Of a stretch of 64,000 nucleotides of DNA, positions 8,473 to 17,196 are shown piece after piece. This DNA comes from Cernens ardua (GTDB lineage: Bacteria; Pseudomonadota; Gammaproteobacteria; Pseudomonadales; Halomonadaceae). Every line of letters starts with the position of its first letter. Position 1 is the first letter of the stretch. Below the pieces are notes generated by a model that had not been told where the DNA came from, made no database searches, and was given only the letters and a program-made list of their open reading frames with translations. The position numbers and the translations under genes are program-made. The DNA is taken from positions 1 to 64,000 of the forward strand of contig NZ_JBPCZH010000004.1 of the NCBI RefSeq assembly GCF_051251085.1, read 5' to 3'.

Positions 8473-9639
8473 TTAATCCTGCCCGAACAGGTCACGCGTA
8501 TAGACCTTGTCCCTGACATCATCCAGATCACTGTTCAAACGGTTAGCGACAATCACATCACAACGTTGCTTGAATTCAGCAAGATCCTTGACGACATCTG
8601 AACTGAAAAATTCATCTGTTTCCAGAACGGGTTCATAAACGATCACTTCAATACCTTTGGCTTTGAGCCGCTTCATGATGCCTTGAATGGCACTGGCACG
8701 GAAATTATCAGAGCCGGACTTCATGATCAGGCGATATATCCCCACCACTTTCGGCTGTCTTTCCAAAATGGAATCCGCAATAAAATCCTTACGTGTGCGG
8801 TTGGCCTCTACAATCGCTCCAATCAGATTATTAGGCACATCTTCATAGTTTGCCAACAACTGTTTGGTATCCTTGGGCAGGCAATAGCCCCCATAGCCAA
8901 AGCTCGGGTTCCGATAATGGGTGCCAATACGAGGATCGAGCCCAACACCTTCAATAATTTGTTTTGAATTCAGACCGCGGATGGATGCAAAGCTATCCAA
9001 CTCGTTGAAGTAGGCAACACGCATCGCCAGGTAGGTATTCGCAAAAAGCTTGATAGCCTCTGCTTCAGTGCTACCTACGAAGAGAGTGGGTATATCTTCC
9101 TTGATAGCCCCTTCCTTGAGCAGTGCAGCAAATCTTTCTGCACGCTCCGACACTTCACCAATGATAATACGTGAAGGATACAGGTTATCGTGTAGAGCTT
9201 TGCCTTCACGCAGGAATTCAGGAGAAAAAATCAGATTGTCCGTACCAAAACGCGTACGCGCTTCCTGCGTATAACCCACGGGAACAGTGGATTTAATAAC
9301 CATGACGGCATTGGGGTTGAGCGAACACACTTGTTTTATAACAGCGTCAACGCTGGACGTATCAAAGAAATTACGTTCAGGGTCATAATTGGTTGGCGTA
9401 GCAATAATGACCCAATCTGCATCCGCATAGGCTTCACGGGGTTCCAGTGTTGCAGCGAAGTGCAAAGACTTTTCTCTCAGAAAGCGCTCAATATCATCAT
9501 CGACGATGGGGCTAATTCTTCTCTGGAGCTTTTCCACCTTCTCAGAATCAATATCAACTGCAACAACCTGATGTTGCTGAGATAACAGCATTGCGTTGGA
9601 TAATCCTACGTATCCCGTGCCTGCAACTGCAATTTTCAT
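8473..9639 (-). CDS. ugd: UDP-glucose 6-dehydrogenase
   Basis: 388 residues, the same length as Escherichia coli Ugd. It performs the two-step NAD-dependent oxidation of UDP-glucose to UDP-glucuronate for polysaccharide and lipid-A-sugar synthesis. The Rossmann motif GTGYVGLSNAM is at residues 7-17 and NFFDTSSVD lies in the NAD domain. The catalytic Cys is in GYGGYCLPKDT (~250), and the C-terminal UDP-binding domain includes YRLIMKSGSDNFR. The gene stands alone; its terminator is at 8385-8421. Its promoter must lie in the AT-rich 9640-9980 gap shared with the divergent gabT. Confidence 0.95.
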   Translation of the reverse strand: MKIAVAGTGYVGLSNAMLLSQQHQVVAVDIDSEKVEKLQRRISPIVDDDIERFLREKSLHFAATLEPREAYADADWVIIATPTNYDPERNFFDTSSVDAVIKQVCSLNPNAVMVIKSTVPVGYTQEARTRFGTDNLIFSPEFLREGKALHDNLYPSRIIIGEVSERAERFAALLKEGAIKEDIPTLFVGSTEAEAIKLFANTYLAMRVAYFNELDSFASIRGLNSKQIIEGVGLDPRIGTHYRNPSFGYGGYCLPKDTKQLLANYEDVPNNLIGAIVEANRTRKDFIADSILERQPKVVGIYRLIMKSGSDNFRASAIQGIMKRLKAKGIEVIVYEPVLETDEFFSSDVVKDLAEFKQRCDVIVANRLNSDLDDVRDKVYTRDLFGQD

Positions 9640-9980
9640 ACTTGCTCACTTAACGGCTAATACAAAACAGACCTAAATATATCTGCCATGCACCGGCCTG
9701 TCATTTGTTTGACTGCATATAGTACTCACGAAGCAAGCATTATTAGCATACTCACTATCCTGACACTAGCTTTAGATCTACCCATCATATTTTCTGAATT
9801 ATCATTTTTACTTTCAGGCTTTCCCTTACGCTTGAACAAATGCCCAACAAAAGACTATTGCCTTATATACGTTATTTACCGCAATATTCATAAAATACAC
9901 GGAGGTATAAACATATCACCCGGCATACACCTCAGTGTATCCGCTACAATCCATCGTCCACCTTGTTTTTGGGGTATGAA
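9640..9980. other. Divergent intergenic region between ugd and gabT
   Basis: 341 nt, AT-rich, between two divergently transcribed genes, so it should hold both promoters. No convincing operator palindrome was seen. An open frame at 9688-9984 lacks a ribosome site and any family resemblance and is not called. Confidence 0.5.
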
Positions 9981-11252
9981 GTGAACAACAAAGAACTGAA
10001 GCAGCTGCGTGCGGAACACGTCTCCAATGGCGTAAGCGTCATGTGTGATTTCCATGCTGCACGAGCAGAAAACGCGCAATTATGGGACACGGATGGGAAC
10101 CGTTATATTGATTTTGCAGCGGGTATTGCCGTACTAAACACTGGACATCGACACCCAAAACTCGTCGACGCCATTCAACAACAGCTAAGCCAATTTACGC
10201 ATACGGCTTATCAGATAGTGCCTTATGCGGGCTATGCGGAGCTCGCCAGCAAGATCACGGTGCGTGCAAAAGGGGACTTTAATAAAAAAGCCGCCTTTTT
10301 CACTACAGGCGCGGAAGCGGTAGAAAATGCGGTTAAAGTTGCCAGGATTGCAACCGGGCGCTCCAACGTGATCGCCTTTAGCGGTGCTTTCCATGGTCGT
10401 ACCGCCATGACACTGGCGCTGACAGGTAAAACCGCACCATACAAAATTGGGGCCGGTCCAATGCCTTCTGGCGTATACCGTGCCCCCTTTCCCAATGAAT
10501 TGCATGGTGTCTCAGTCGACGATTCACTCAATGCTATTTCGCAGCTCTTCAAAACGGATATTGAAGCTTCCAGCGTAGCTGCCATTATCTTTGAGCCCGT
10601 ACAGGGCGAAGGCGGATTCAATCCGGCGCCAAAAGAATTTGTAGAACGTATCCGCCAGTTATGCGATGAACATGGCATCGTGATGATTGCAGATGAAGTT
10701 CAGTGTGGTTTTGCGCGCACAGGTACATTCTTTGCGATGGAACATTACGAATCAGCCGCAGATATCACCACATTTGCCAAGAGTCTGGCCGGAGGTATGC
10801 CTCTGTCCGGTATTGTCGGCCGGGCAGATTTACTGGATAAACCTGTACCTGGTTCATTAGGGGGAACATATGCAGGTAACCCGCTGGCAATTGCATCAGC
10901 GCTTGCTGTTATTGATGTGATTGAAGAAGAAAAGCTCTTGGATCGTGCTCAGAAGCTGGGAGAACGCTTAATAAATAAACTGAAAGAGCTTGCCGGTGAA
11001 TACCCTCAGTTAAAAGGAGTGAGAGGCCTTGGCAGCATGGTCGCTGCTGAATTTTTCACCACAGAGGATAAACCTGCAGGGGAACTGACAACACGTATTC
11101 AACAGGAAGCACTCAAACGAGGGCTGTTACTGCTGACCTGTGGTGTCTATGGAAACGTTATTAGGTTCTTGTATCCATTGACTATTGAAGATGAACTCTT
11201 TGATGAAGCGCTAGGTATTCTTGCTGAATCTGTAGACGCAGCCCTCCAATAA
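9981..11252 (+). CDS. gabT: 4-aminobutyrate--2-oxoglutarate aminotransferase
   Basis: 423 residues as called; a PLP-dependent class-III transaminase closely resembling Escherichia coli GabT along its length. It moves the amino group of GABA to 2-oxoglutarate, giving succinate semialdehyde. Visible landmarks: FAAGIAVLNTGHRHP near the N-terminus, the FHGRT and PVQGEGGF segments, IADEVQCGFARTG, and the Schiff-base Lys in TFAKSLAGGMPLSG (~265). I chose GTG 9981, with GGGG about 6 nt upstream; a TTG at 9963 would add six residues. The usual partner gabD (succinate-semialdehyde dehydrogenase) is not adjacent. Confidence 0.92.
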   Translation: MNNKELKQLRAEHVSNGVSVMCDFHAARAENAQLWDTDGNRYIDFAAGIAVLNTGHRHPKLVDAIQQQLSQFTHTAYQIVPYAGYAELASKITVRAKGDFNKKAAFFTTGAEAVENAVKVARIATGRSNVIAFSGAFHGRTAMTLALTGKTAPYKIGAGPMPSGVYRAPFPNELHGVSVDDSLNAISQLFKTDIEASSVAAIIFEPVQGEGGFNPAPKEFVERIRQLCDEHGIVMIADEVQCGFARTGTFFAMEHYESAADITTFAKSLAGGMPLSGIVGRADLLDKPVPGSLGGTYAGNPLAIASALAVIDVIEEEKLLDRAQKLGERLINKLKELAGEYPQLKGVRGLGSMVAAEFFTTEDKPAGELTTRIQQEALKRGLLLLTCGVYGNVIRFLYPLTIEDELFDEALGILAESVDAALQ

Positions 11253-11270
11253 AAATCGTCTTCATGAAAA

Positions 11271-11308
11271 AAACCTCTGCAAGCCCAATGCCTGCAGAGG
11301 TTTTCATT
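11271..11308 (+). terminator. Rho-independent terminator after gabT
   Basis: An 11-bp stem AAACCTCTGCA / TGCAGAGGTTT with an 11-nt loop starts 18 nt after the gabT stop and is followed by TTTTCATTTA. The A-run on the left makes it usable in both directions. Confidence 0.8.
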
Positions 11309-11391
11309 TATACCGCAATAGCGATGAGGTAGGTTGAGCAACAGAGATGTAGCTCCTACATGCTCACCCCACTCATACTTTTCCCTGAAGA

Positions 11392-11823
11392 TTACGCGTT
11401 ACGCCCACGCAGCGCGTCCAGAGAGAATCGCCCAGCACCCGCTGCGTAGATAGCAACCAAACCACCCGCGATAGAAAAGTTCTTATAAAAGTTGATTTCC
11501 ATCATTAGTCTTTCTGCCTGGGGAACTGCCCAGTACGGGTGACCAATGAATGCAGTCGCCAGCACGTATATAGCTAGCAGGATGGAGAGCGGACGCGTAT
11601 AAAATCCGACCAGAATCAGAATCATGGCCGGAAATTCAGCCAATGCTGCAATGATAGTCGCCAGCGTAGGCATGGGAACTCCCATAGCCGTAAACTCACT
11701 AACGGTCGCAGAAAAACCACTGATTTTTGCCCATCCGCTCCACAGGAACAAAATAACCATCAAGATACGTGCGATAAGCAATGCCAAATCCTTGCCTGGC
11801 GCCATTCTGTCAACAACTGACAT
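11392..11823 (-). CDS. DoxX-family integral membrane protein
   Basis: 143 residues with four predicted membrane helices; typical DoxX pattern: LLIARILMVILFLWSGWAKI, then AMGVP, AALAEFPAMILILVGFYTRP, AFIGHPYW and NFYKNFSIAGGLV. ATG 11823 is preferred because AGGGAAG lies 6 nt upstream; an in-frame upstream start at 11838 has no such site. DoxX-like proteins are linked to quinone or thiol redox and oxidative-stress complexes in some species, but most have no assigned reaction. The neighbouring sodA, also on the minus strand, fits a stress theme. The two are separated by a terminator and are not an operon. Confidence 0.85.
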   Translation of the reverse strand: MSVVDRMAPGKDLALLIARILMVILFLWSGWAKISGFSATVSEFTAMGVPMPTLATIIAALAEFPAMILILVGFYTRPLSILLAIYVLATAFIGHPYWAVPQAERLMMEINFYKNFSIAGGLVAIYAAGAGRFSLDALRGRNA

Positions 11824-12140
11824 AAGATCTTCCCTCACAAAACAAATTATAGAGTTTTATATACACTAGCTCAAAAACCACATAATGCAATTGTGATAGA
11901 TGATAACAAATTTTTCACTGAAAATTATTGATTAATTGTCAAACTCAGGCTGACAAAATGTTTTGTCATGGAAGGGAAGCCAAGTACAACTCAATTCCCG
12001 GATTATCTCGTATTTATAAATTTCTGGTAGAAGTTAACCAAAAAAAACGCCGGATAGGTGAAGAAACCATATCCGGCGTTTTATATTCATGAACACAGCC
12101 AGCGTAGAAGATTGCTAACTCTGTTCATTTTATCCCTGGA
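11824..12140. other. Gap between sodA and doxX containing the sodA terminator
   Basis: 317 nt. It holds the promoter of the DoxX gene (AT-rich stretch near 11850-11960) and the hairpin at 12041-12082. No other gene or site was recognised. Confidence 0.5.
12041..12082 (-). terminator. Rho-independent terminator of sodA
   Basis: A 12-bp stem AAAACGCCGGAT / ATCCGGCGTTTT with a 15-nt loop. Eight As on the plus-strand left side become a U tract for minus-strand transcripts, so it terminates sodA; the right-side T run would also serve plus-strand transcription. Confidence 0.85.
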
Positions 12141-12767
12141 TCAAAGAGCCGCTTTATAGCGTTTTTCAACTTCATCCCAGTTTACAATGTGCCAGAAGGC
12201 ACCGATGTAATCAGGGCGACGATTTTGATAGTGCAGGTAATATGCGTGCTCCCACACATCCAGACCTAAAACAGGCGTCGCTTCCAGGCCACCAAATTCC
12301 TTGGAGGAAAGAGGGCTATCCTGGTTAGCGGTTGATCCGATAGCCAATTTGCCATCTTTTACCACCAGCCATGCCCAACCAGAACCGAAACGGCCTTTAG
12401 CGGCAGTAGCAAAATCTTCCTTGAACTTATCAAAGCTGCCAAATGCATCTTCAATAGCAGATTTGAGCTCTGCAGAAGGCTCTGATTTTGCATTAGGTGT
12501 CAGAACAGTCCAGAACAGGGAATGGTTCGCATGCCCACCCACGTTGTTACGAATAGCCGTACGGCTGGATTCCGGGACTTCAGACAGTTTGGTCACTAAT
12601 TCTTCGGGTGCCAGATCAGCAAATTCAGGCAGTTTCTCAAGTGCCGCATTCGCATTGGTTACATACGTCTGATGATGCTTGGTGTAGTGGATCTCCATGG
12701 TTTCTTTATCGAAATAGGGTTCCAAAGCATCATAGGCGTAAGGCAGTTTTGGTAGTTCATATGCCAT
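12141..12767 (-). CDS. sodA: Superoxide dismutase, Mn/Fe family (SodA-like)
   Basis: 208 residues. It dismutates superoxide to hydrogen peroxide and oxygen in the cytoplasm. Metal ligands are visible: His in METMEIHYTKHH (~27), His in NHSLFW (~82), and Asp and His in LDVWEHAYY (~169 and ~173). Sequence details (LPYAYDALEP, VGGHANHSLFWTVL, STANQDSP) resemble Escherichia coli MnSOD (SodA) more than FeSOD (SodB), so Mn use is likely but not certain. ATG 12767 is chosen with AGGAG 8 nt upstream; an upstream in-frame ATG at 12797 lacks this. A TGAATG-AA-CATTCA palindrome lies about 90 nt upstream. Confidence 0.93.
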   Translation of the reverse strand: MAYELPKLPYAYDALEPYFDKETMEIHYTKHHQTYVTNANAALEKLPEFADLAPEELVTKLSEVPESSRTAIRNNVGGHANHSLFWTVLTPNAKSEPSAELKSAIEDAFGSFDKFKEDFATAAKGRFGSGWAWLVVKDGKLAIGSTANQDSPLSSKEFGGLEATPVLGLDVWEHAYYLHYQNRRPDYIGAFWHIVNWDEVEKRYKAAL

Positions 12768-13270
12768 TGCAGTCACTCCTCTCTCTAATTTCTTCATTTA
12801 GTGATATTGGTAGTAATCTCCGTTTACCAATATCGTTTGACCCCTCTTGCTCGTTTGAATGAACATTCATCCAAACTGCATAAATCCGAGGCGACTGTTA
12901 CCTGTACTCACGATAATAGGAGTACACAAGGACTCATGCAAATACCCAGAAGTCATTAGCTAAAGAACAATGGGATTAATAAAGCAATCCAACAAGGCTG
13001 TGGTAATTAACATAATGTCTTCCGTCACGGAACGATTACATCCAAATGCCATCAAATGTGACATTATATTTATATTCGGCCAGACCACGCGAAATTCAAG
13101 CTATACGTGATACGAAATTTTACATGTAAATACTCTATTATCACTGCTAAAAATGTAACGCCATACTATAGTTTTACCCATACGGCCTTTGTAGGGTAGG
13201 CCCCAAGGTGGATGCTTCATCGAAAGACTTCCGCACGTCACTTAAAGACAACGTTCATGACAGGATTATT
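12768..13270. other. Divergent intergenic region sodA / mscS-like with palindromes
   Basis: 503 nt without a gene. It contains the 14-bp palindrome at 12856-12869 and a second inverted repeat TGTACTC-N10-GAGTACA at 12903-12926. The part nearer the channel gene is AT-rich. Both promoters should lie here. An in-frame GTG at 13208 could extend the channel gene by 21 residues. Confidence 0.5.
12856..12869. promoter_or_regulatory. 14-bp palindrome upstream of sodA, candidate operator
   Basis: TGAATGAACATTCA is a perfect 6-bp inverted repeat with a 2-nt centre, about 90 nt before the sodA start. The layout is like that of TetR-family operators. No TetR gene is nearby, so the binding protein is unknown. 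Confidence 0.35.
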
Positions 13271-14095
13271 ATGGACTCACACATGCAAAAGATTTGGGAT
13301 CAACTGAGCTCCCTCATTCCCACCCTGATCGGCTATGCTGGCCGTGCCGTTGCGGCAATTCTGGTACTCATCATTGGTTGGTGGATTATCAACCTGGTAC
13401 TCAAGGGCTTTACCAAGGCCATGCAGGCCCGCAAAGTTGAACCGACTTTACAAGGCTTTGTTCAAAGCGTGGCAGGCCTCATGCTCAAGGCATTGCTATT
13501 AATCAGCGTCGCCTCCATGGTAGGTATTGCCACAACCTCGTTCGTCGCTGTATTGGGTGCCGCTGGTTTAGCTGTAGGTATGGCGTTGCAAGGCAGTTTG
13601 GCAAACTTTGCCGGCGGTGTACTGATATTGCTCTTCCGCCCCTTCAAAGCCGGTGATTACATCACTTGTGGAGGGGTGTCAGGGACTGTCGTTTCAATTG
13701 AAATGTTTAGAACCATCCTGCGCGCGCTAAACAATGACATTATTTATGTACCTAATGGCACGCTTTCGAATGGTATCGTCCTGAACAATACCGAACATGA
13801 TTTGCGCTGGGGAACAATCAATATCCTGATTGATTATAATGATGATGTGGATCAGGCCCGCGAGCTGCTTCTTGCCATGTTCAAGGGAGACGACCGTATC
13901 TCCACGTCTTCTGCACCTTACGTCACGTTCTCACCCAAGGTGGCCAATATTTCTGTTTCGATCAACTTCCTGAGTTCAACAAATTATACAACGGCGTTGA
14001 CTAACCAATATTCAGAAGAAGCCATCCAAACCTTGAAAGCCAATGGCTATCATTTGGGTACAACTACACGCACAGCCCCGGTAACCACAAGCTAA
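13271..14095 (+). CDS. Small-conductance mechanosensitive channel (MscS family)
   Basis: 274 residues as called. It is an inner-membrane tension-gated channel that releases solutes on osmotic downshift. Three N-terminal membrane helices are followed by the conserved TM3 pore segment (VLGAAGLAVGMALQGSLANFAGGVLILLFRPFKAGD), shared nearly residue for residue with Escherichia coli MscS, then the beta domain (GGVSGTVVSIEMF, YVPNGTLSNG) and the C-terminal alpha/beta part. ATG 13271 has AGGA 5 nt upstream and matches the MscS N-terminal length; GTG 13208 is the alternative start. A terminator follows directly. Confidence 0.93.
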   Translation: MDSHMQKIWDQLSSLIPTLIGYAGRAVAAILVLIIGWWIINLVLKGFTKAMQARKVEPTLQGFVQSVAGLMLKALLLISVASMVGIATTSFVAVLGAAGLAVGMALQGSLANFAGGVLILLFRPFKAGDYITCGGVSGTVVSIEMFRTILRALNNDIIYVPNGTLSNGIVLNNTEHDLRWGTINILIDYNDDVDQARELLLAMFKGDDRISTSSAPYVTFSPKVANISVSINFLSSTNYTTALTNQYSEEAIQTLKANGYHLGTTTRTAPVTTS

Positions 14096-14127
14096 AACCC
14101 CATTACCGATAACGTGTGAATTCACAA

Positions 14128-14164
14128 AAAAGAGCTGGTCATTTCCTCTATGACCAGCTCTTTT
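14128..14164. terminator. Bidirectional terminator between mscS-like gene and 14193 gene
   Basis: A perfect 15-bp stem AAAAGAGCTGGTCAT paired at 14150-14164, loop of 7 nt, flanked by an A run on the left and TTTT on the right, between two convergent genes. Confidence 0.85.
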
Positions 14165-14192
14165 CGTATTGTTCTGCCTAGCGATGACTTGA

Positions 14193-14534
14193 TTAATCCA
14201 ACGGCATACCGCTGGCCCCATATCCCTGATAACTTACCTGGCCAGAGGTATCTACATGGCAAGAGATATTGAAAAAGGCATTTCCCTGCCCTTCAAGACT
14301 CACGGTTAAACGAAATGGTTGGTGGGCTACGTAACGACTAATATTGGTACTGGCGACCATATTGGAGTGAAACGTCTTGCCGTCTTTTGCCTGCGCCTGC
14401 TGAAGACACTGCTGTACGAGTGCATGACTTTGCGAAGTATCTGTGGATGGTGTCTGCGCATAAGCTTGTGTACAAACAACTGCCAAGGCCATACCCATTA
14501 CAAGTGCTACAGACGAAAGCAATTTTCCTGACAT
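14193..14534 (-). CDS. Exported hypothetical protein
   Basis: 113 residues. A Sec signal peptide (MSGKLLSSVALVMGMALA, cleavage near AYAQ) leaves a mature domain of ~88 residues with two Cys (QQCLQQ and ISCHV), which could form a disulfide in the periplasm. The start ATG 14534 has GGAGGAGG 8 nt upstream, a very strong ribosome site supporting a real gene. I recognise no family; the QxCLQ...FxISC layout occurs in small secreted proteobacterial proteins. It shares a bidirectional terminator with the channel gene. Confidence 0.75.
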   Translation of the reverse strand: MSGKLLSSVALVMGMALAVVCTQAYAQTPSTDTSQSHALVQQCLQQAQAKDGKTFHSNMVASTNISRYVAHQPFRLTVSLEGQGNAFFNISCHVDTSGQVSYQGYGASGMPLD

Positions 14535-15043
14535 TTCTGGTTCCTCCTCCAGTGTCGGACACTGAATAAATATCCAAGCCGATGGATTACTTGAGTCAAT
14601 TATTCATCTTCAAAACACAACCAGCGACGCGCATGCACAATGAGGCAATTGGCCTCCCCAAAAGGCGAACCTCACCTGCCCTAACGCCGCTAATACAATA
14701 TAATTACTGCTCTACATGGCAGTATACATGCTTTTTTTCGTTGTAAACGCACAATCTAAAAATACGTTATCAGACTATAGCCATAGAAGATTGCTTATGT
14801 TGCATTCATGAGATGCTCTGGCTGGCGGAACTGTATTAAATGACCATGCTCGCTCATGACCACGGATGAGGAGCAAGAGAAGATAAAAAGAAAGAACGGA
14901 TAAAGGCTGATGTTCATAAAGAAATTCGCCGCAAGAAAGAGGGGGCGTTTGTGGGAATTATCTGATTTTGATGACTTCAATAGGACGCAATATTGATCTA
15001 TCCTCAAAAGTAATACATCTATTTACCCTATAGAGAGCCACCA
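14535..15043. other. Intergenic region before sqr, with a possible micro-ORF
   Basis: 509 nt. The left part is AT-rich promoter-like DNA for the minus-strand exported protein. A 28-codon frame (14910-14996, MFIKKFAARKRGRLWELSDF...) resembles the ends of small DUF1127-type proteins in length and basic character. Its ribosome site (AAAGG, 3 nt spacing) is poor, so I do not call it a gene. Confidence 0.3.
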
Positions 15044-16318
15044 ATGAGTTCAGACACCCCCCAACCACAGCAGGATACCTCAACCCACTACACTGAAGCC
15101 TATGATGTTGTCATCGTAGGTGGTGGATCGGCAGGTATTGCCATAAGCGCCAGCTTGCTCAAACGCTCTCCGCAACTCCGTGTTGCCATTATCGAACCCA
15201 GTGCCAAACATTGCTACCAACCTGCGTGGACACTGGTGGGTGGCGGCCTTTATGACGTTGGTAAAACCGTACGAGCCACGACAGAAGTTATACCGAAAGG
15301 AGCTGACTGGATTCAAGGCGCTGTAAGTAGTGTTTCTCCGGAAGAGCAAAAAGTGACGCTGGAAGGGAGTTCACGCAGCATTGAATATCAGCAATTGGTC
15401 ATCTGTCCGGGACTACGCCTCGCATGGGAGAAAATCGATGGACTTGAGGAAACGCTGGGTAAAAATGGCGTAACCTCCAACTATCGCCTGGACCTGGCAC
15501 CTTATACGTGGCAGTTGGTAAAAAATCTCTCTTCAGGCAAAGCGATTTTTACGCAACCGGGCATGCCTATCAAATGTGCAGGCGCGCCACAGAAAGCGCT
15601 TTATCTCTCCTGTGATTATTGGCTACAACAAGGTAATATCAGCGGTATTGATGTTGAATTCACGCTGGCAGGAAATGCACTTTTCGGCGTAGCTGACTTT
15701 GTTCCTGTATTGGAAAGCTACATCGAGCGTTACGATGCCAAAACCAGTTTTGGCAAGAATCTGGTCGCTATCGATGGTGATAGTAAAAAAGCTACATTTG
15801 AAGTCGCTACCGAGCATGGTAAAAAAGAGCGCGTTGAAGAATCGTTCGATTTTATTCATGTCGTTCCCCCTCAGGTCGCCCCATCTTTCATTAAAGAGAG
15901 CGGTTTAGGTAATGAGGCAGGATGGTGTGATGTGGATGCCTCAACACTTCAACACACGCGATATGACAACGTATTCGCGTTGGGTGACTGCATCGGTACC
16001 AGTAATGCCAAGACAGTAGCCGCCGCCAGAGTTCAGGTGGTTATTGTCGCCGATAATTTGCTGGCAAAACGTGAAGGTCGTGCATTGTCAGCCCATTATG
16101 ATGGCTATGGCGCATGCCCCTTAACGGTCGAACGAGGAAAAGTCGTCCTGGCAGAATTCGGTTATGGGGGGAAATTGCTACCCACACTCCCTCTTGACCC
16201 GAAAGTGCCGCGCAAATTTTACTGGTTCCTTAAAACAGAGGCCTTACCGTTCATTTATTGGAATGGCATGTTGAAAGGACACGAGTGGTTGACTAAAGCA
16301 CATGTGAAGAAATCATAA
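15044..16318 (+). CDS. sqr: Sulfide:quinone oxidoreductase (type II-like)
   Basis: 424 residues; a FAD-dependent, membrane-associated enzyme that oxidises sulfide and passes electrons to quinone. The N-terminal dinucleotide motif VIVGGGSAGIAIS is at ~24-36, followed by HCYQPAWTLVGGG. The two redox Cys expected in SQR are in IKCAGAPQK (~177) and ALGDCIGTSNAKT (~315). CPLTVERGKVVLAEFGYGGK and a C-terminal amphipathic region with aromatic residues (FYWFLKTEALPFIYW) would touch the membrane. These motifs match the mitochondrial SQOR-like branch, which also uses a thiol acceptor. A ~20-residue hydrophilic N-terminal extension is present. No persulfide dioxygenase or rhodanese gene is adjacent. Confidence 0.9.
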   Translation: MSSDTPQPQQDTSTHYTEAYDVVIVGGGSAGIAISASLLKRSPQLRVAIIEPSAKHCYQPAWTLVGGGLYDVGKTVRATTEVIPKGADWIQGAVSSVSPEEQKVTLEGSSRSIEYQQLVICPGLRLAWEKIDGLEETLGKNGVTSNYRLDLAPYTWQLVKNLSSGKAIFTQPGMPIKCAGAPQKALYLSCDYWLQQGNISGIDVEFTLAGNALFGVADFVPVLESYIERYDAKTSFGKNLVAIDGDSKKATFEVATEHGKKERVEESFDFIHVVPPQVAPSFIKESGLGNEAGWCDVDASTLQHTRYDNVFALGDCIGTSNAKTVAAARVQVVIVADNLLAKREGRALSAHYDGYGACPLTVERGKVVLAEFGYGGKLLPTLPLDPKVPRKFYWFLKTEALPFIYWNGMLKGHEWLTKAHVKKS

Positions 16319-16465
16319 GTGTGTATTATGATGGGTCAACGGCATTCAATGCTGTAATGAAGTTTTTGCCCAACAGAAGTAAACGTACATCGTATTTTAC
16401 TTTTCAGTGGGCACTTAAAATCCCTTCGAATGAATCGAAGGTACATATCTCTAAGGAGAATGAGC

Positions 16466-16711
16466 ATGGTGAAGGAACGCATTGAAGGTAAGACAAAAGA
16501 ACTTGCTGGTCAGGCGCAAGAGGCCTTTGGCGATTTCTCTGATGATGATGAGCAGTCCTATCGCGGTAAGGCACGTCAGGCCGCAGGTCAGATCCAGTCA
16601 GGTTATGGAGAAGCCGTGGATCAAGTACGCGATCTAACCCAGAGTAACCCGATTGGTGCATTGGCAGCAGCGGCAGCTGTTGGCTTCATCCTCGGTAAGC
16701 TTTGGCGCTAA
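16466..16711 (+). CDS. CsbD-like stress protein with C-terminal membrane anchor
   Basis: 81 residues. Residues 1-50 follow the CsbD pattern (VKERIEGKTKELAGQAQEAFGDF, RGKARQAAGQIQ). The C-terminus SNPIGALAAAAAVGFILGKLWR is a glycine-zipper transmembrane helix of the DUF883 (ElaB/YqjD) type. The start ATG 16466 lies 7 nt after AAGGAG; an in-frame ATG at 16460 is too close to that site. CsbD proteins are small general-stress proteins; ElaB/YqjD types tether ribosomes to the inner membrane in stationary phase. This hybrid could do either. It forms a single-gene unit with a strong terminator. Confidence 0.85.
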   Translation: MVKERIEGKTKELAGQAQEAFGDFSDDDEQSYRGKARQAAGQIQSGYGEAVDQVRDLTQSNPIGALAAAAAVGFILGKLWR

Positions 16712-16784
16712 TGGGTATTACAGCTTCTGATAGGAAACAAGGATTGTAAACGGACTTATCAGAGGCTCGCCAATCCCAAATGAG

Positions 16785-16830
16785 AAAAATCCCCGGGAGC
16801 ATTATGAATGCAAATTCCCGGGGATTTTTT
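16785..16830 (+). terminator. Rho-independent terminator of the CsbD-like gene
   Basis: A 14-bp stem AAAAATCCCCGGGA / TCCCGGGGATTTTT with a 17-nt loop, followed by T-rich ATTTTTTATTT. It lies about 75 nt after the CsbD-like stop. Confidence 0.85.
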
Positions 16831-17196
16831 ATTTGAACGGAAAATATCAACAGTCCTCTGAACAGGCATTCATGCGCGCTTAACGGGTAACATAAGGTCT
16901 TAATGACTATTGGCTAATGTTCCCACAACGCTGTTTGCATTAAAAAGATCGTGTTCAAGTTAATACCGCGTTGTGTCTCCACTATGTAAATAAAGACATA
17001 ATTAATTTACTATTTGACGCAAAGTTTTCCTTTATAACGTACATGCTAACCCTTGAAAATGCATAAAATGCGTATTAACAGAGCAAATATGTCTCATACA
17101 TCTCTATAATCCATATCATCTCGCATGCGAGAGCGTGGATACTGAACAATAACGGTCTGCCTAATTGAGCTGGCCTTGAATAATTTGAGCTAAACC
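16831..17196. promoter_or_regulatory. Porin upstream region with a 14-bp palindrome
   Basis: AT-rich leader of the porin gene. It contains a perfect palindrome TCTCGCATGCGAGA at 17119-17132, 65 nt before the start codon, placed where an operator or a 5'-UTR hairpin would act. No second copy was noticed nearby. No regulator is encoded next to it. Confidence 0.35.

Noticed and set aside
9688..9984. 98-codon plus-strand frame in the ugd-gabT gap
   Set aside because: No ribosome site, no family resemblance, and it overlaps the expected divergent promoters.
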